Below, one piece after another: positions 33,865 through 42,185 of a stretch of 64,000 bases of DNA. The DNA lies in contig NZ_SSHJ01000001.1 in assembly GCF_005925345.1 (NCBI RefSeq), positions 62,001-126,000 of the forward strand, in the 5' to 3' direction. A model generated the notes under the pieces. The model was not told where the DNA came from. It saw only the letters and a list, made by a program, of their open reading frames with translations, and did no database searches. The stretch is from Pedobacter ureilyticus. Its GTDB lineage: Bacteria > Bacteroidota > Bacteroidia > Sphingobacteriales > Sphingobacteriaceae. Position numbers and translations under genes: made by a program. Every line of letters begins with the position of its first letter. The stretch's first letter is position 1.

Positions 33865-35651
33865 TAGTCTAATTTTAAAACAGCCATAAACGCCGTCTGT
33901 GGAATTTCTACGTTGCCCACTTGGCGCATACGTTTTTTACCTTTTTTCTGCTTCTCTAATAATTTACGTTTACGAGAAATATCACCACCATAACACTTGG
34001 CAGTCACGTCTTTACGTAACGCACTTAAAGTTTCTCTGGCGATAACTTTGGCACCAATAGAGGCCTGTATCTTAATCTCGAATTGCTGACGAGGGATAAG
34101 CTCCCTTAACTTCTCACAAATTTTCTTACCAAAATCGTAAGCGTTACTACGGTGAATTAAGGATGATAGAGCATCCACAGGTTCTTCGTTCAACAACATA
34201 TCTAAACGTACCAAATCAGATTTACGGTAGCCAGTTTGATGATAATCAAAAGAAGCATAACCTTTAGAAATGGTCTTCAATTTATCGTAAAAATCAAATA
34301 CAATTTCGCCCATAGGCATTTCAAAAACCAGCTCAACTCTATCAGAAGTTAGATAAGATTGGTTAGCGATAATCCCTCTCTTTTGAATACAAAGTGACAT
34401 TACTGGCCCAACAAACTCAGCTTTGGTAATGATGTTTGCTTTGATAAAAGGTTCTTCAACTCTATCTAATTTGCTTGGATCTGGTAAATCTGATGGGTTG
34501 TTTACAATAATTTCATCACCTTTTGTGGTGTAAGCTTTATAAGAAACGTTGGGAACCGTAGTGATTACCGTCATATCGAACTCACGCTCCAAACGCTCTT
34601 GGATAATTTCCATGTGGAGCATCCCTAAGAAACCACAGCGGAAACCGAAACCTAAAGCTGCAGAACTTTCGGGCTCAAAAACGATAGAAGCATCGTTCAA
34701 CTGCAATTTGTGCATGGCCTCTCTCAGTTCCTCATACTCATCGGTATCTACCGGATAAATACCTGCAAATACCATTGGTTTTACCTCCTCAAAACCTTGA
34801 ATGGCTTCGGTAGCTGGTCTAGCAACGGTAGTGATCGTATCACCAACTTTTACTTCTCGAGCTTCCTTAATACCAGAAATAATGTAGCCTACATCTCCAG
34901 TTTTTACCGATGGGCGAGTAGACATATCCAATTTCAAAATTCCAACTTCATCAGCTAAGTATTCTTTGCCAGTATTAATGAATTTAACTTTATCGCCTTT
35001 TTTAATTTCGCCATGTACAACTTTATAATAGGCAATAATCCCTCTAAATGAATTGAAAACACTATCAAAAATTAAGGCTTGTAAAGGTGCATCTGTATCG
35101 CCGACAGGCGCAGGAACACGGTCTACAATAGCTTGTAAAATATCAGGAATACCCATACCTGTTTTACCAGATGCTGGGATAATATCCTCACGTTTACAAC
35201 CAATTAAATCAATTATCTGATCTTTTACTTCTTCTGGCATTGCACCAGGCAAGTCCATTTTATTTAAGATTGGGATAATTTCCAGATCGTGCTCTAAAGC
35301 CAAATAAAGGTTAGATATGGTTTGTGCTTGTATACCTTGCGAAGCATCTACAATCAACAAAGCGCCTTCGCAAGCAGCAATAGAACGAGAAACCTCGTAA
35401 GAAAAATCTACGTGTCCGGGAGTGTCAATTAGATTGAACACATATTCTTGTCCATCTAATTTATAGTTCATTTGTATGGCATGGCTTTTAATGGTAATGC
35501 CACGCTCACGCTCCAAATCCATGTTATCTAGCAACTGCGCTTGTGCTTCGCGTTGCGAAATGGTGTTGGTATATTCTAATAAACGGTCGGCCAAAGTGCT
35601 CTTACCGTGGTCAATATGTGCAATTATGCAGAAATTACGTATATTCTTCAT
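33864..35651 (-). CDS. lepA: Elongation factor 4 (LepA)
   Basis: A translational GTPase that back-translocates or remodels stalled ribosomes; 595 residues, usual length. G1 is [10 protein letters not shown]3 DTPGHVDF and G4 NKMDLP. The LepA-specific C-terminal domain ends in [26 protein letters not shown] -7 box ends seven bases before the ATG. It shares a divergent promoter region with the membrane protein gene at 35767. Confidence 0.97.
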   Translation of the reverse strand: MKNIRNFCIIAHIDHGKSTLADRLLEYTNTISQREAQAQLLDNMDLERERGITIKSHAIQMNYKLDGQEYVFNLIDTPGHVDFSYEVSRSIAACEGALLIVDASQGIQAQTISNLYLALEHDLEIIPILNKMDLPGAMPEEVKDQIIDLIGCKREDIIPASGKTGMGIPDILQAIVDRVPAPVGDTDAPLQALIFDSVFNSFRGIIAYYKVVHGEIKKGDKVKFINTGKEYLADEVGILKLDMSTRPSVKTGDVGYIISGIKEAREVKVGDTITTVARPATEAIQGFEEVKPMVFAGIYPVDTDEYEELREAMHKLQLNDASIVFEPESSAALGFGFRCGFLGMLHMEIIQERLEREFDMTVITTVPNVSYKAYTTKGDEIIVNNPSDLPDPSKLDRVEEPFIKANIITKAEFVGPVMSLCIQKRGIIANQSYLTSDRVELVFEMPMGEIVFDFYDKLKTISKGYASFDYHQTGYRKSDLVRLDMLLNEEPVDALSSLIHRSNAYDFGKKICEKLRELIPRQQFEIKIQASIGAKVIARETLSALRKDVTAKCYGGDISRKRKLLEKQKKGKKRMRQVGNVEIPQTAFMAVLKLD

Positions 35652-35658
35652 CTTTGTG

Positions 35659-35666
35659 CAAAGATA
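35659..35666 (-). promoter_or_regulatory. -7 element close to the lepA start codon
   Basis: TATCTTTG on the minus strand, seven bases before the ATG. Confidence 0.6.
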
Positions 35667-35712
35667 TATTTTTTACCCGAAATAATTCGATTGAATATAC
35701 CGCCATATTTTC

Positions 35713-35740
35713 TTTGTATTTACAGTAAACGCTATCTTTG
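35713..35740 (+). promoter_or_regulatory. Promoter of the membrane protein gene at 35767
   Basis: TTTG at 35713-35716 and TATCTTTG at 35733-35740, 16 bases apart; the start codon is 26 bases farther. Confidence 0.55.
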
Positions 35741-35766
35741 CCAGCATCTACTTATCTAAAACTATT

Positions 35767-36546
35767 ATGGGCTTATTCTTTATTTTCTTCATCATCGCTA
35801 TTATCCGTTCGGCGAACAACTTTGTTGAGGAAAACAGTCAAACATCGGCTTTGCCGGCCAATTTAAATGGCGGTACACTAGCAAACTACCTTCCTTTGGT
35901 TTTTCACGTTGTAATTTGTATACTCATTTTAATTACCTTATTTGCTGTTGAAGTGATTAGCGAAGAAAGAGTTAGCATACTGATCGGGGACATATCATTT
36001 CAATTTTTTTCTACTCTATTGTTAGTTATTATTGGTCTAATTAGTCCTTTTACCACACTAAGGCCAGAAACGGCACAAAAATTAACTGAGCTTAACAGCA
36101 AGCACAAAAATCCATTTGCAGATTGGCTACTACAAGGTAAAAATTTTCGATGGATGAAAATAACTTTGAGCATTGCTCTAACCTGTTATTTTATTTTTTC
36201 TGGATCTTTAAAATTTCCAGCATTAAATGGCAGCTTAACTTCTAGTATTGCAGTGTTTCTTATCTTCTTTTATTTACTCAATAGCATTATACAATTGTTC
36301 CGTAACTCGGCACAGTTTAGAAGAAACAATATTCTAAGGCTTAATATTTTATTCAAGTCTATAAAGTCTTCTTTTTTTATTTTGATAGGTACAATAGTAT
36401 TGCTTTTTATACCTTCGGCCATTATTGGATTTAAATTTGTAGACGAAGTAAATCCTTTAATTTTTGCCTTATTGGGCTATAACGTAATCATGGCTTACAA
36501 TGAATACAAACTACTCAAACTCATACATCAACCAAATGGAGTATGA
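35767..36546 (+). CDS. Integral membrane protein of unknown function
   Basis: I do not recognise this 259-residue protein. Six or seven hydrophobic stretches are visible: near residues 2-14, 40-63, 75-95, 125-145, 155-175, 195-220 and 225-245. Loops are short, except one after helix 3 that is polar and holds ETAQKLTELNSKHKNPF. No enzyme or transporter motif is seen. It stands alone with its own promoter between lepA and the radical SAM gene. Confidence 0.72.
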   Translation: MGLFFIFFIIAIIRSANNFVEENSQTSALPANLNGGTLANYLPLVFHVVICILILITLFAVEVISEERVSILIGDISFQFFSTLLLVIIGLISPFTTLRPETAQKLTELNSKHKNPFADWLLQGKNFRWMKITLSIALTCYFIFSGSLKFPALNGSLTSSIAVFLIFFYLLNSIIQLFRNSAQFRRNNILRLNILFKSIKSSFFILIGTIVLLFIPSAIIGFKFVDEVNPLIFALLGYNVIMAYNEYKLLKLIHQPNGV

Positions 36547-36641
36547 TGTAATCTTTTGTTAAGGTATCACAATACCCTTTACAAAGCGAGAGCTGTTTTT
36601 ATTCCTAATTAGAGAATTATCGAATTTCAACTCAATTTGTG

Positions 36642-36649
36642 TATTTTTG
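36642..36649 (+). promoter_or_regulatory. -7 element close to the TIGR01212 start codon
   Basis: TATTTTTG, seven bases before the ATG at 36657. It overlaps the upstream GTG-started extension of the frame and so argues against that extension. Confidence 0.6.
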
Positions 36650-36656
36650 CGCCTAC

Positions 36657-37607
36657 ATGGGAACAGCACTAGATTGGGGTATAAAAGGCTATAACAATTA
36701 CGGAACTTATTTGCGTGAGCATTACAATGGCCAACGTGTATTTAAGGTAATTGTAGATGGTGGTTTTACCTGCCCAAATCGTGATGGTAGCAAAGGCTAT
36801 GGCGGCTGTACTTATTGTAATGTAGATTCGTTTACACCTGAGCTTTCTAGAAAACTCCCCACGATTAACGAACAGTTAGTAGAAGGAATGCAAAGAGCTC
36901 GAAACTCGTACCGGGCCGAAAAGTTCATCGTCTATTTTCAGCCAAACACAAACACCTATGCACCAACGCATTATTTAAAAATGATGTATGATGATGCGTT
37001 ATCTGTGAATAAGGAAGATGTTGTTGGTTTTGCAGTAGGTACTCGTCCAGATTGTATTGATGCTGAAAAAGTGGCGTTGTTAGAAAGCTACGCAGATAGA
37101 TACGATGTAGATTTAGAAATGGGGATGGAGTCGATTTACGACGAAACTCTAGAGCAAATTAATAGAGGCTGTAGTCACGGAGAGTTTGTTGAAGCCGTAA
37201 AATTGCTAGAAAACACCAAGCTTAACCTCTGTGTACATACTATTTTTGGCTTCCCTTGGGAAACTCGTGAAATGATGCACGGTTACATTCATGAGATTAA
37301 TCGTTTTCCTCAAATTAAATTTGTTAAATTTCATCATTTACATATTGTAGAAGGCTCTATTATGGGAGTGAAATACAAGCGTGAGCCTTTTAAGTTATTC
37401 AGCTTAGAAGAATATACGGATCTACTTTGCGAACTCATTCCGCTATTACGTCCAGATATTGTAATTCAACGTTTATTTGGCATTTCTGATTGGGATTTAT
37501 TGATAGCGCCCAACTGGGGCTTGAAAAAATCTGCGATCCAAAGTTATATCGATAAAGAAATTGAACGTCGTGGTGTGGTTCAAGGTTCTGCCTACCAAAA
37601 AATGTAG
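36657..37607 (+). CDS. TIGR01212 family radical SAM protein
   Basis: A 316-residue radical SAM enzyme with Cys39-x11-Cys51-x2-Cys54 (FTCPNRDG...GGCTYC), the spaced cluster motif of the YhcC/TIGR01212 family. The tunnel-wall block YFQPNTNTYAP and the later HLHIVEGSIMGVKY fit the family. The product is unknown; some relatives sit with quinone, tRNA or glutamate genes, none of which are here. An open frame begins six codons earlier with GTG, but the -7 box lies inside that extension, so the ATG at 36657 is used. Confidence 0.9.
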   Translation: MGTALDWGIKGYNNYGTYLREHYNGQRVFKVIVDGGFTCPNRDGSKGYGGCTYCNVDSFTPELSRKLPTINEQLVEGMQRARNSYRAEKFIVYFQPNTNTYAPTHYLKMMYDDALSVNKEDVVGFAVGTRPDCIDAEKVALLESYADRYDVDLEMGMESIYDETLEQINRGCSHGEFVEAVKLLENTKLNLCVHTIFGFPWETREMMHGYIHEINRFPQIKFVKFHHLHIVEGSIMGVKYKREPFKLFSLEEYTDLLCELIPLLRPDIVIQRLFGISDWDLLIAPNWGLKKSAIQSYIDKEIERRGVVQGSAYQKM

Positions 37608-37722
37608 CTGACTTTTAATAAAGCTTTAGCGCTATAAACATCGCCGCTAACTAAAACCTTAACATCTGCTTAACAGCTATTTAATTTATTGAAATTAAAT
37701 TTGTAATCAAATATTTGAGGTA

Positions 37723-37881
37723 ATGAAAATCAACTTTATTCTTATCGCGGTAGTTGTTGTAGCAATTTTAGGTTTTATCTACTTTGTGGTTAAAAGAAAC
37801 CGTAAAGACCAAAAAGATTTGGAAAAAGAGCTAAACCAAAAAGAACTAACACCAGAAAAACATTGCGGCGACCGTGTTTAA
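37723..37881 (+). CDS. 52-residue single-pass membrane peptide
   Basis: A short gene with ATG 37723 and a GAGG sequence five bases before it. The product begins MKINFILIAVVVVAILGFIY, one membrane helix. A very basic and acidic tail follows (KRNRKDQKDLEKELNQKEL) and it ends in a Cys-containing HCGDRV. Composition, ribosome-binding site and fit between neighbours support a real gene. The stop is two bases from the stop of the convergent peroxidase gene. Function unknown. Confidence 0.68.
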   Translation: MKINFILIAVVVVAILGFIYFVVKRNRKDQKDLEKELNQKELTPEKHCGDRV

Positions 37882-37883
37882 TG

Positions 37884-39023
37884 CTATTTAGGTAGCCGCT
37901 CTACTTTTACTAAAACAGGTGGAGAAGACAATGCTTCTAGAAAAGCAATGAGTGCCTTTCTTTCCCTAATCGTTAGCATAATTCCTCTCAATAAATTATC
38001 GTTTTTAGGTAATAAAGGATCTTTTTCTTGTCCTGGTTTGATGACATGCTCAGGCATACCCATGTTATATAGCACCATTAAGCTATCCATACTTTTCACT
38101 AAACCATGGTGAAACCAAGGTCCGGTTTTCATGACGTTGCGCAAACCTGGCGTTTTAAATTTGCCTACATCTTCGGTTTTTTTGGTAAAGTTATATAAAC
38201 CTAAGTCTTCATATTTACCGCCGTATTCTGTTAATCCAATATTGTGAAATTCTTTGTCGGTAAGATAAGCGCCATGATGACAATTCATACATCTGGCTTT
38301 AGTTCTAAATAAATGTAAGCCGGTTAGTTGCTGGTCGGTTAGGGCAGTTGCATCTCCTTTTAAAAATCTGTCAAAATTTGTTTCTGAACTTACAATAGTT
38401 TGCTGAAAAGTAGCTAAACTTTCGAAAATACGCTGGTTGGTAACTTTAGGTGAGCCAAAAGCAGCTGTAAAATAAGATCGGTACCCCTTAATTTTAGAAA
38501 GTTTCCTCGCCAACGATTTCAAATCTTGGTTCATTTCGTTATGCGCAGCAATTGGGCCTTCTGCTTGTTCGATAAGATTTTTCGCTCTTCCATCCCAAAA
38601 GAAGCTGTTGTAAATCCATACGTTTTCTAAAGACGGCGCATTGCGGATATTTGGCAATTGCTCATGGCCTAAAGAAACTACCTTTCCATCAGCCCAGTTT
38701 AGCTCCGGGTTGTGGCAAGTAGCGCAGGAAATCTGATTAGTACCAGAAAGCCTAGGATCAAAGAATAGCAATTTCCCAAGTTCAACAACCCGCTTGATGG
38801 AATCATCAGCTAAATCAATAGGTATAGCTTGTAAAGCGGCAAGTTCTTCAAAATCAACATTTTTATCTACATGAGGTTTTGGCCAAAATTTACTGGGCTG
38901 CGCATAAATTTTTCTTAAGGAATCAATAGTTAAATCACTATCAATTAGCCAATCGTTTGATTTAAAAGAAATTAATAACAAGCCAATTAGGAGAAAAGCT
39001 ACTAGCAATAACGCCTTTTTCAT
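37884..39023 (-). CDS. Di-haem cytochrome c peroxidase
   Basis: A 379-residue periplasmic enzyme of the CCP/MauG family that reduces hydrogen peroxide to water with electrons from small cytochromes. Two haem-binding CxxCH motifs are present: Cys100-Cys103-His104 (CATCH) and Cys245-Cys248-His249 (CMNCH). The N-terminal hydrophobic stretch is a signal peptide or anchor. MauG-type oxidation of a protein partner cannot be excluded. A -7 box ends four bases before the ATG. Downstream on the same strand nothing follows. Confidence 0.92.
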   Translation of the reverse strand: MKKALLLVAFLLIGLLLISFKSNDWLIDSDLTIDSLRKIYAQPSKFWPKPHVDKNVDFEELAALQAIPIDLADDSIKRVVELGKLLFFDPRLSGTNQISCATCHNPELNWADGKVVSLGHEQLPNIRNAPSLENVWIYNSFFWDGRAKNLIEQAEGPIAAHNEMNQDLKSLARKLSKIKGYRSYFTAAFGSPKVTNQRIFESLATFQQTIVSSETNFDRFLKGDATALTDQQLTGLHLFRTKARCMNCHHGAYLTDKEFHNIGLTEYGGKYEDLGLYNFTKKTEDVGKFKTPGLRNVMKTGPWFHHGLVKSMDSLMVLYNMGMPEHVIKPGQEKDPLLPKNDNLLRGIMLTIRERKALIAFLEALSSPPVLVKVERLPK

Positions 39024-39027
39024 GGCA

Positions 39028-39035
39028 CAAAAATA
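39028..39035 (-). promoter_or_regulatory. -7 element abutting the peroxidase start codon
   Basis: TATTTTTG on the minus strand, four bases before the ATG; leaderless mRNA predicted. Confidence 0.55.
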
Positions 39036-39057
39036 AACATTTGATTAATACTTAACG

Positions 39058-40437
39058 TTAAACGTGATGAAGTTCAGGTTGTTTAGCCGCTAACTTTTTG
39101 GTTCTATTTTGAAACCTGATAAACAGGAGGATAGAAGCAGCTAGCAAACCAAAAGTTAGACCATACCAAATGCCTTTTACCCCAAATCCGTACTCAAAGC
39201 ACAATAAATAACCAACCGGAATACCAATTACCCAATAAGAAAGAAAAGTAATGAAAGTTGGCATATTTACATCGCCCAAGCCCCTAAGTACACCTAAACC
39301 CACCACTTGCGTGCCATCAAATAATTGGAAAAAACCTGCTATAATTAGCAACTGTGCCGCAATACCTATCACCGTTGTGTCGCTAGTGTAAATATAGGGT
39401 AGCATCTTATTGGCGAGCATAAAAATTATAGCCGTAGTAGACATAAACACAATCACAATGTGATAACTAGATATAGCCGACAAACGTAAACCTTTAAAAT
39501 TTTTACTACCAAAGTTGTTTCCGGTTTTAATGGTAGCCGCATTGGCAATGCCTGTAGCTAACATATAAGTAAAAGCCGCCAAAGAAAGAGCTGTAAAATG
39601 AGAAGCTTGTTCTACCTTACCAATGGTTCCAATTAAGATACCAGCGCCACTAAACGCACTAATTTCGAAAGCGTATTGCATGGCTACTGGCGCACCTAAT
39701 TTTACAATTTTTTTAACCCTTGATAAATCGAAAGCAAAGAACTTAAACTGCGATAGATATACCTTGAAATTCCTTGAATTAAATACATAAGCACCCATGG
39801 CAATAGCCATCAAAACACGGTCTATTAAGGTGCTTAAACCCACACCGCTTACACCCATTGGCGTTAGGCCAAACATTCCCTTCACAAAAATAATTCCTAA
39901 AATAACATTGATTACATTACCCCAAACAGAAATCATCATTGCCTGCTTGGTAAAGCCTAAGCCTTCGGTAAATTGTTTAAAGGCTTGGAAAATCATCAAT
40001 GGAAAAATCGAAACGCCCATAAATTGCAAATAGGGCTTGGCATGTAAAACTACATCTGGCGACTGCCCCAAGTGGTCGATTACTTTATAGTAAACCAATA
40101 ATACCAAAGCATAAAGCACGATACTTGCAACAAAATTGATCAAGATACTATTAGAAAGCAGGCGACCGCATTCTTCCTTATTTTTACTTCCGTTAGCTTG
40201 TGCAATTAGCGGCGTTAATCCATAAGAAATGCCTAAACCTAGCACCAAAATCAGCATAAATAAACTGTTCACTAGAGAAACAGCAGCGAGCTGCACCGTG
40301 CCAGCAAAATGCCCAACAATCATCCCGTCGGCCATGTGAACCAAAGTGTGGCCCAATTGCGAAAGCACAATAGGTAACGCTAAAATCAAATTATCTTTAT
40401 AGTACGGTTTGTACTTGGCAAATGAATAGGTGAACAT
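39058..40437 (-). CDS. MATE family efflux transporter
   Basis: A 459-residue, 12-helix cation-coupled exporter of the MATE family (NorM-like branch). Typical blocks are ALPIVLSQLGHTLVHMADGMIVGHFAG in helix 1-2 and the related second half (LGAPVAMQYAFEISAFSGAGILIG). Substrate unknown; relatives export drugs or dyes. The peroxidase gene starts 34 bases after its stop but has its own -7 box. The start codon is preceded, after seven bases, by a -7 box inside the edge of a heptamer array. Confidence 0.9.
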   Translation of the reverse strand: MFTYSFAKYKPYYKDNLILALPIVLSQLGHTLVHMADGMIVGHFAGTVQLAAVSLVNSLFMLILVLGLGISYGLTPLIAQANGSKNKEECGRLLSNSILINFVASIVLYALVLLVYYKVIDHLGQSPDVVLHAKPYLQFMGVSIFPLMIFQAFKQFTEGLGFTKQAMMISVWGNVINVILGIIFVKGMFGLTPMGVSGVGLSTLIDRVLMAIAMGAYVFNSRNFKVYLSQFKFFAFDLSRVKKIVKLGAPVAMQYAFEISAFSGAGILIGTIGKVEQASHFTALSLAAFTYMLATGIANAATIKTGNNFGSKNFKGLRLSAISSYHIVIVFMSTTAIIFMLANKMLPYIYTSDTTVIGIAAQLLIIAGFFQLFDGTQVVGLGVLRGLGDVNMPTFITFLSYWVIGIPVGYLLCFEYGFGVKGIWYGLTFGLLAASILLFIRFQNRTKKLAAKQPELHHV

Positions 40438-40444
40438 ACGCCGG

Positions 40445-40452
40445 CAAAATTA
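40445..40452 (-). promoter_or_regulatory. -7 element close to the MATE start codon
   Basis: TAATTTTG on the minus strand, seven bases before the ATG. It overlaps the edge of the heptamer array at 40448-40482. Confidence 0.55.
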
Positions 40453-40482
40453 CGATTTTAGATTTACGAATTACGATTGGAT
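40448..40482 (-). repeat. Period-7 tandem array in the MATE promoter
   Basis: Five heptamers, plus strand theme ATTTACG (for example ATTTTAG, ATTTACG); the minus strand carries the ATCGTAA words also seen at 10952 and 19658. Confidence 0.75.
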
Positions 40483-40493
40483 CTATCGCAAAG

Positions 40494-40528
40494 CAGTTTT
40501 CAGTTGGCAATTTTCAGTTTTCAAACTA
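40494..40528. repeat. Second period-7 array upstream of the MATE gene
   Basis: Five heptamers on the theme CANTTTT (first two CAGTTTT, CAGTTGG). It lies 11 bases from the previous array but has a different unit. Confidence 0.7.
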
Positions 40529-40656
40529 ACAGGCCTATTCAAACCTTGTGGGTTAAACCTTTTAAAAAGCTCGAAATACCAAGAAACCTAAAAAAGCTGA
40601 TATACGACCGTTAATTTTGCAATCAGCTCCTCCTTCGGAAAAGTTGGCGGAGGCAT

Positions 40657-41283
40657 TTAATCTGCCAAAACATAATATTCTTCTTTCTCGGTAATGTGGG
40701 GTAAAATAATACCTGATAAAATTAGGTTTACGATGATTTTCTGTGCTTTTTTATAAGCACTTCTGGTAAGTTTACTAAACTCTTTTAAAGTAATGCGACC
40801 GTGTTCACCGAGATAGGTTAGTAAGATCTTTTCCTGTTCCGAATAAGTAATTAAAGTACCTTCATTATCGCCATCCTTTTTTAAAACGTCGATAAGTATT
40901 TTACTAGCCAGTACACTTTTGTCTTGCACCCTAAAATACACCCACCATTTACCTTGGTCATCTAATGCATAATGGGGCTTTAGATAACTTTTTGGAATTT
41001 CTACTACTAAAACTAATTTATCGTCAATATTAAATTCTTCAAAAATAGGCTCTAAAGCAGGTTTACAAAATTGATGAGCAGCTTTAGTGATCATGTATTT
41101 TTCCTCTTCTTCGGCTTTTACACCTTTAATAGTACCATCATCGGCCACGCCAATTAAAAGTCTGCCACCTCTGTTATTTGCAAAAGCAACCAAAGTTTTA
41201 GCAATTTTTTCACAATTGCTAATTGTCTTCTTAAAATCCAAACTTACGTTTTCGCCTTCCAGTATCAGTCTTTTAATGTTCAT
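40657..41283 (-). CDS. AlbA_2 (Schlafen-like) ATP-binding domain protein
   Basis: A 208-residue protein with an AlbA_2 domain at about 5-120: ENVSLDFKKTI, then AFANNRGGRLLIGVADDGTIKGV with the Gly-rich motif. A C-terminal winged-helix part (SEQEKILLTYLGEHGRITLKEFSKLTR) follows, as in transcription regulators of this family. It is shorter than the usual 400-residue members, which add an HATPase-like segment. Function is probably regulatory but unknown. It stands downstream of the DUF4442 gene by 56 bases on the same strand. Confidence 0.85.
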   Translation of the reverse strand: MNIKRLILEGENVSLDFKKTISNCEKIAKTLVAFANNRGGRLLIGVADDGTIKGVKAEEEEKYMITKAAHQFCKPALEPIFEEFNIDDKLVLVVEIPKSYLKPHYALDDQGKWWVYFRVQDKSVLASKILIDVLKKDGDNEGTLITYSEQEKILLTYLGEHGRITLKEFSKLTRSAYKKAQKIIVNLILSGIILPHITEKEEYYVLAD

Positions 41284-41339
41284 TTTAAGCTTTTAGAGAA
41301 TTGAAATCGGTAACGAACCTTTCACCGTACACTTTTAAC

Positions 41340-41825
41340 TTATATAGCTACCCGCTGTTTTTCTCCCGGAAATTTAAGGCGCAAATAAACCTCGTTGCTT
41401 ACTGTTGCGCAAAGTTCTCCGTTCTTATTATAAAGTTCCATCGGATAGGCTTTCACAAATTTACCATGCTCGTTAAGCGCTTGTTCAGCTTCTGCAATCA
41501 TGGCATCTGTAATTTTTATAGTGAAGTATAAACTTGTTAAACCAGGTTTTAAATATTGAATACTGGCGCTTTTTAACCAAACACGGCATTTATAGCCTTT
41601 GCGCCGCATCAATTGATCAAATAAAATAGCATAAAATGGATCGGTAGCGGCATAAATAGTGCCGCCAAAAATAGAGCCATTGTAATTTCGGTTTAATACA
41701 CTGTTGCTAATTTTAACATCCACACCTCTAAATCCATCATGGAATTTCTTAACCCAAATACGCTGAAACAATAAAGGCGGATATAAACTCAATGCCCATT
41801 TTAGGGTTCGCTCAGAAACTATCAT
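41340..41825 (-). CDS. DUF4442 hotdog-fold protein
   Basis: A 161-residue protein of the DUF4442 family, related to PaaI-type hotdog thioesterases. NYNGSIFGGTIYAATDPFYAILF is the family's central helix region, and a strand-rich end follows. No catalytic residue set has been established. It has no signal peptide. It may share an mRNA with the AlbA-type gene after it. Confidence 0.85.
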   Translation of the reverse strand: MIVSERTLKWALSLYPPLLFQRIWVKKFHDGFRGVDVKISNSVLNRNYNGSIFGGTIYAATDPFYAILFDQLMRRKGYKCRVWLKSASIQYLKPGLTSLYFTIKITDAMIAEAEQALNEHGKFVKAYPMELYNKNGELCATVSNEVYLRLKFPGEKQRVAI

Positions 41826-42185
41826 TATTTTTAAATATCACAATTTGTATTGATGTATGAAAGTTTTGTTTAAAATTTAACTTGAGCGTAACCTTTGGCC
41901 ACCGATGCGCAACCATAATAACATAAAAAATCTTGATAAGTTATGGTATAAATAAAATCTGTGCCTCCCGAAAATCGGGAAAGGTGCTCTGTTTTTTTCG
42001 TGCTACTATCTATACATTGTAACATTTGCGTATCTCTAAAACTTTTCCACAATGGGCTGTAAAGTGTAGCTTATTTTACTAAATTCGCAAGGTTATAATA
42101 AAACATAATAATCTTGCGGTGGGCGGTTGGCAGTTGGCGAATAAAACGCTTAACGCTTAACGCATTACGCAAAACATAAAAACTT
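41826..42185. other. Divergent control region between DUF4442 and gyrA
   Basis: No credible gene. A short frame on the minus strand (41870-42052) has no protein-like features. A small hairpin (CCCGA, AAA, TCGGG; about 41969-41981) and a near-match -7 box (TAAATTCG at 42080-42087) are seen. The last 70 bases are the heptamer array. Confidence 0.5.
42117..42180 (+). repeat. Long period-7 tandem array upstream of gyrA
   Basis: Nine heptamers with one extra base at 42045+100. Units 1-4 follow the theme CGGTTGG, then ACGCTTA (twice), ACGCATT and two more variants. The extra base is at 42145. The array ends five bases before the gyrA start codon and so forms its leader. Confidence 0.8.

Noticed and set aside
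41870..42052. 60-codon minus-strand frame before gyrA
   Set aside because: No ribosome-binding site, it crosses a small hairpin, and its residues look random.
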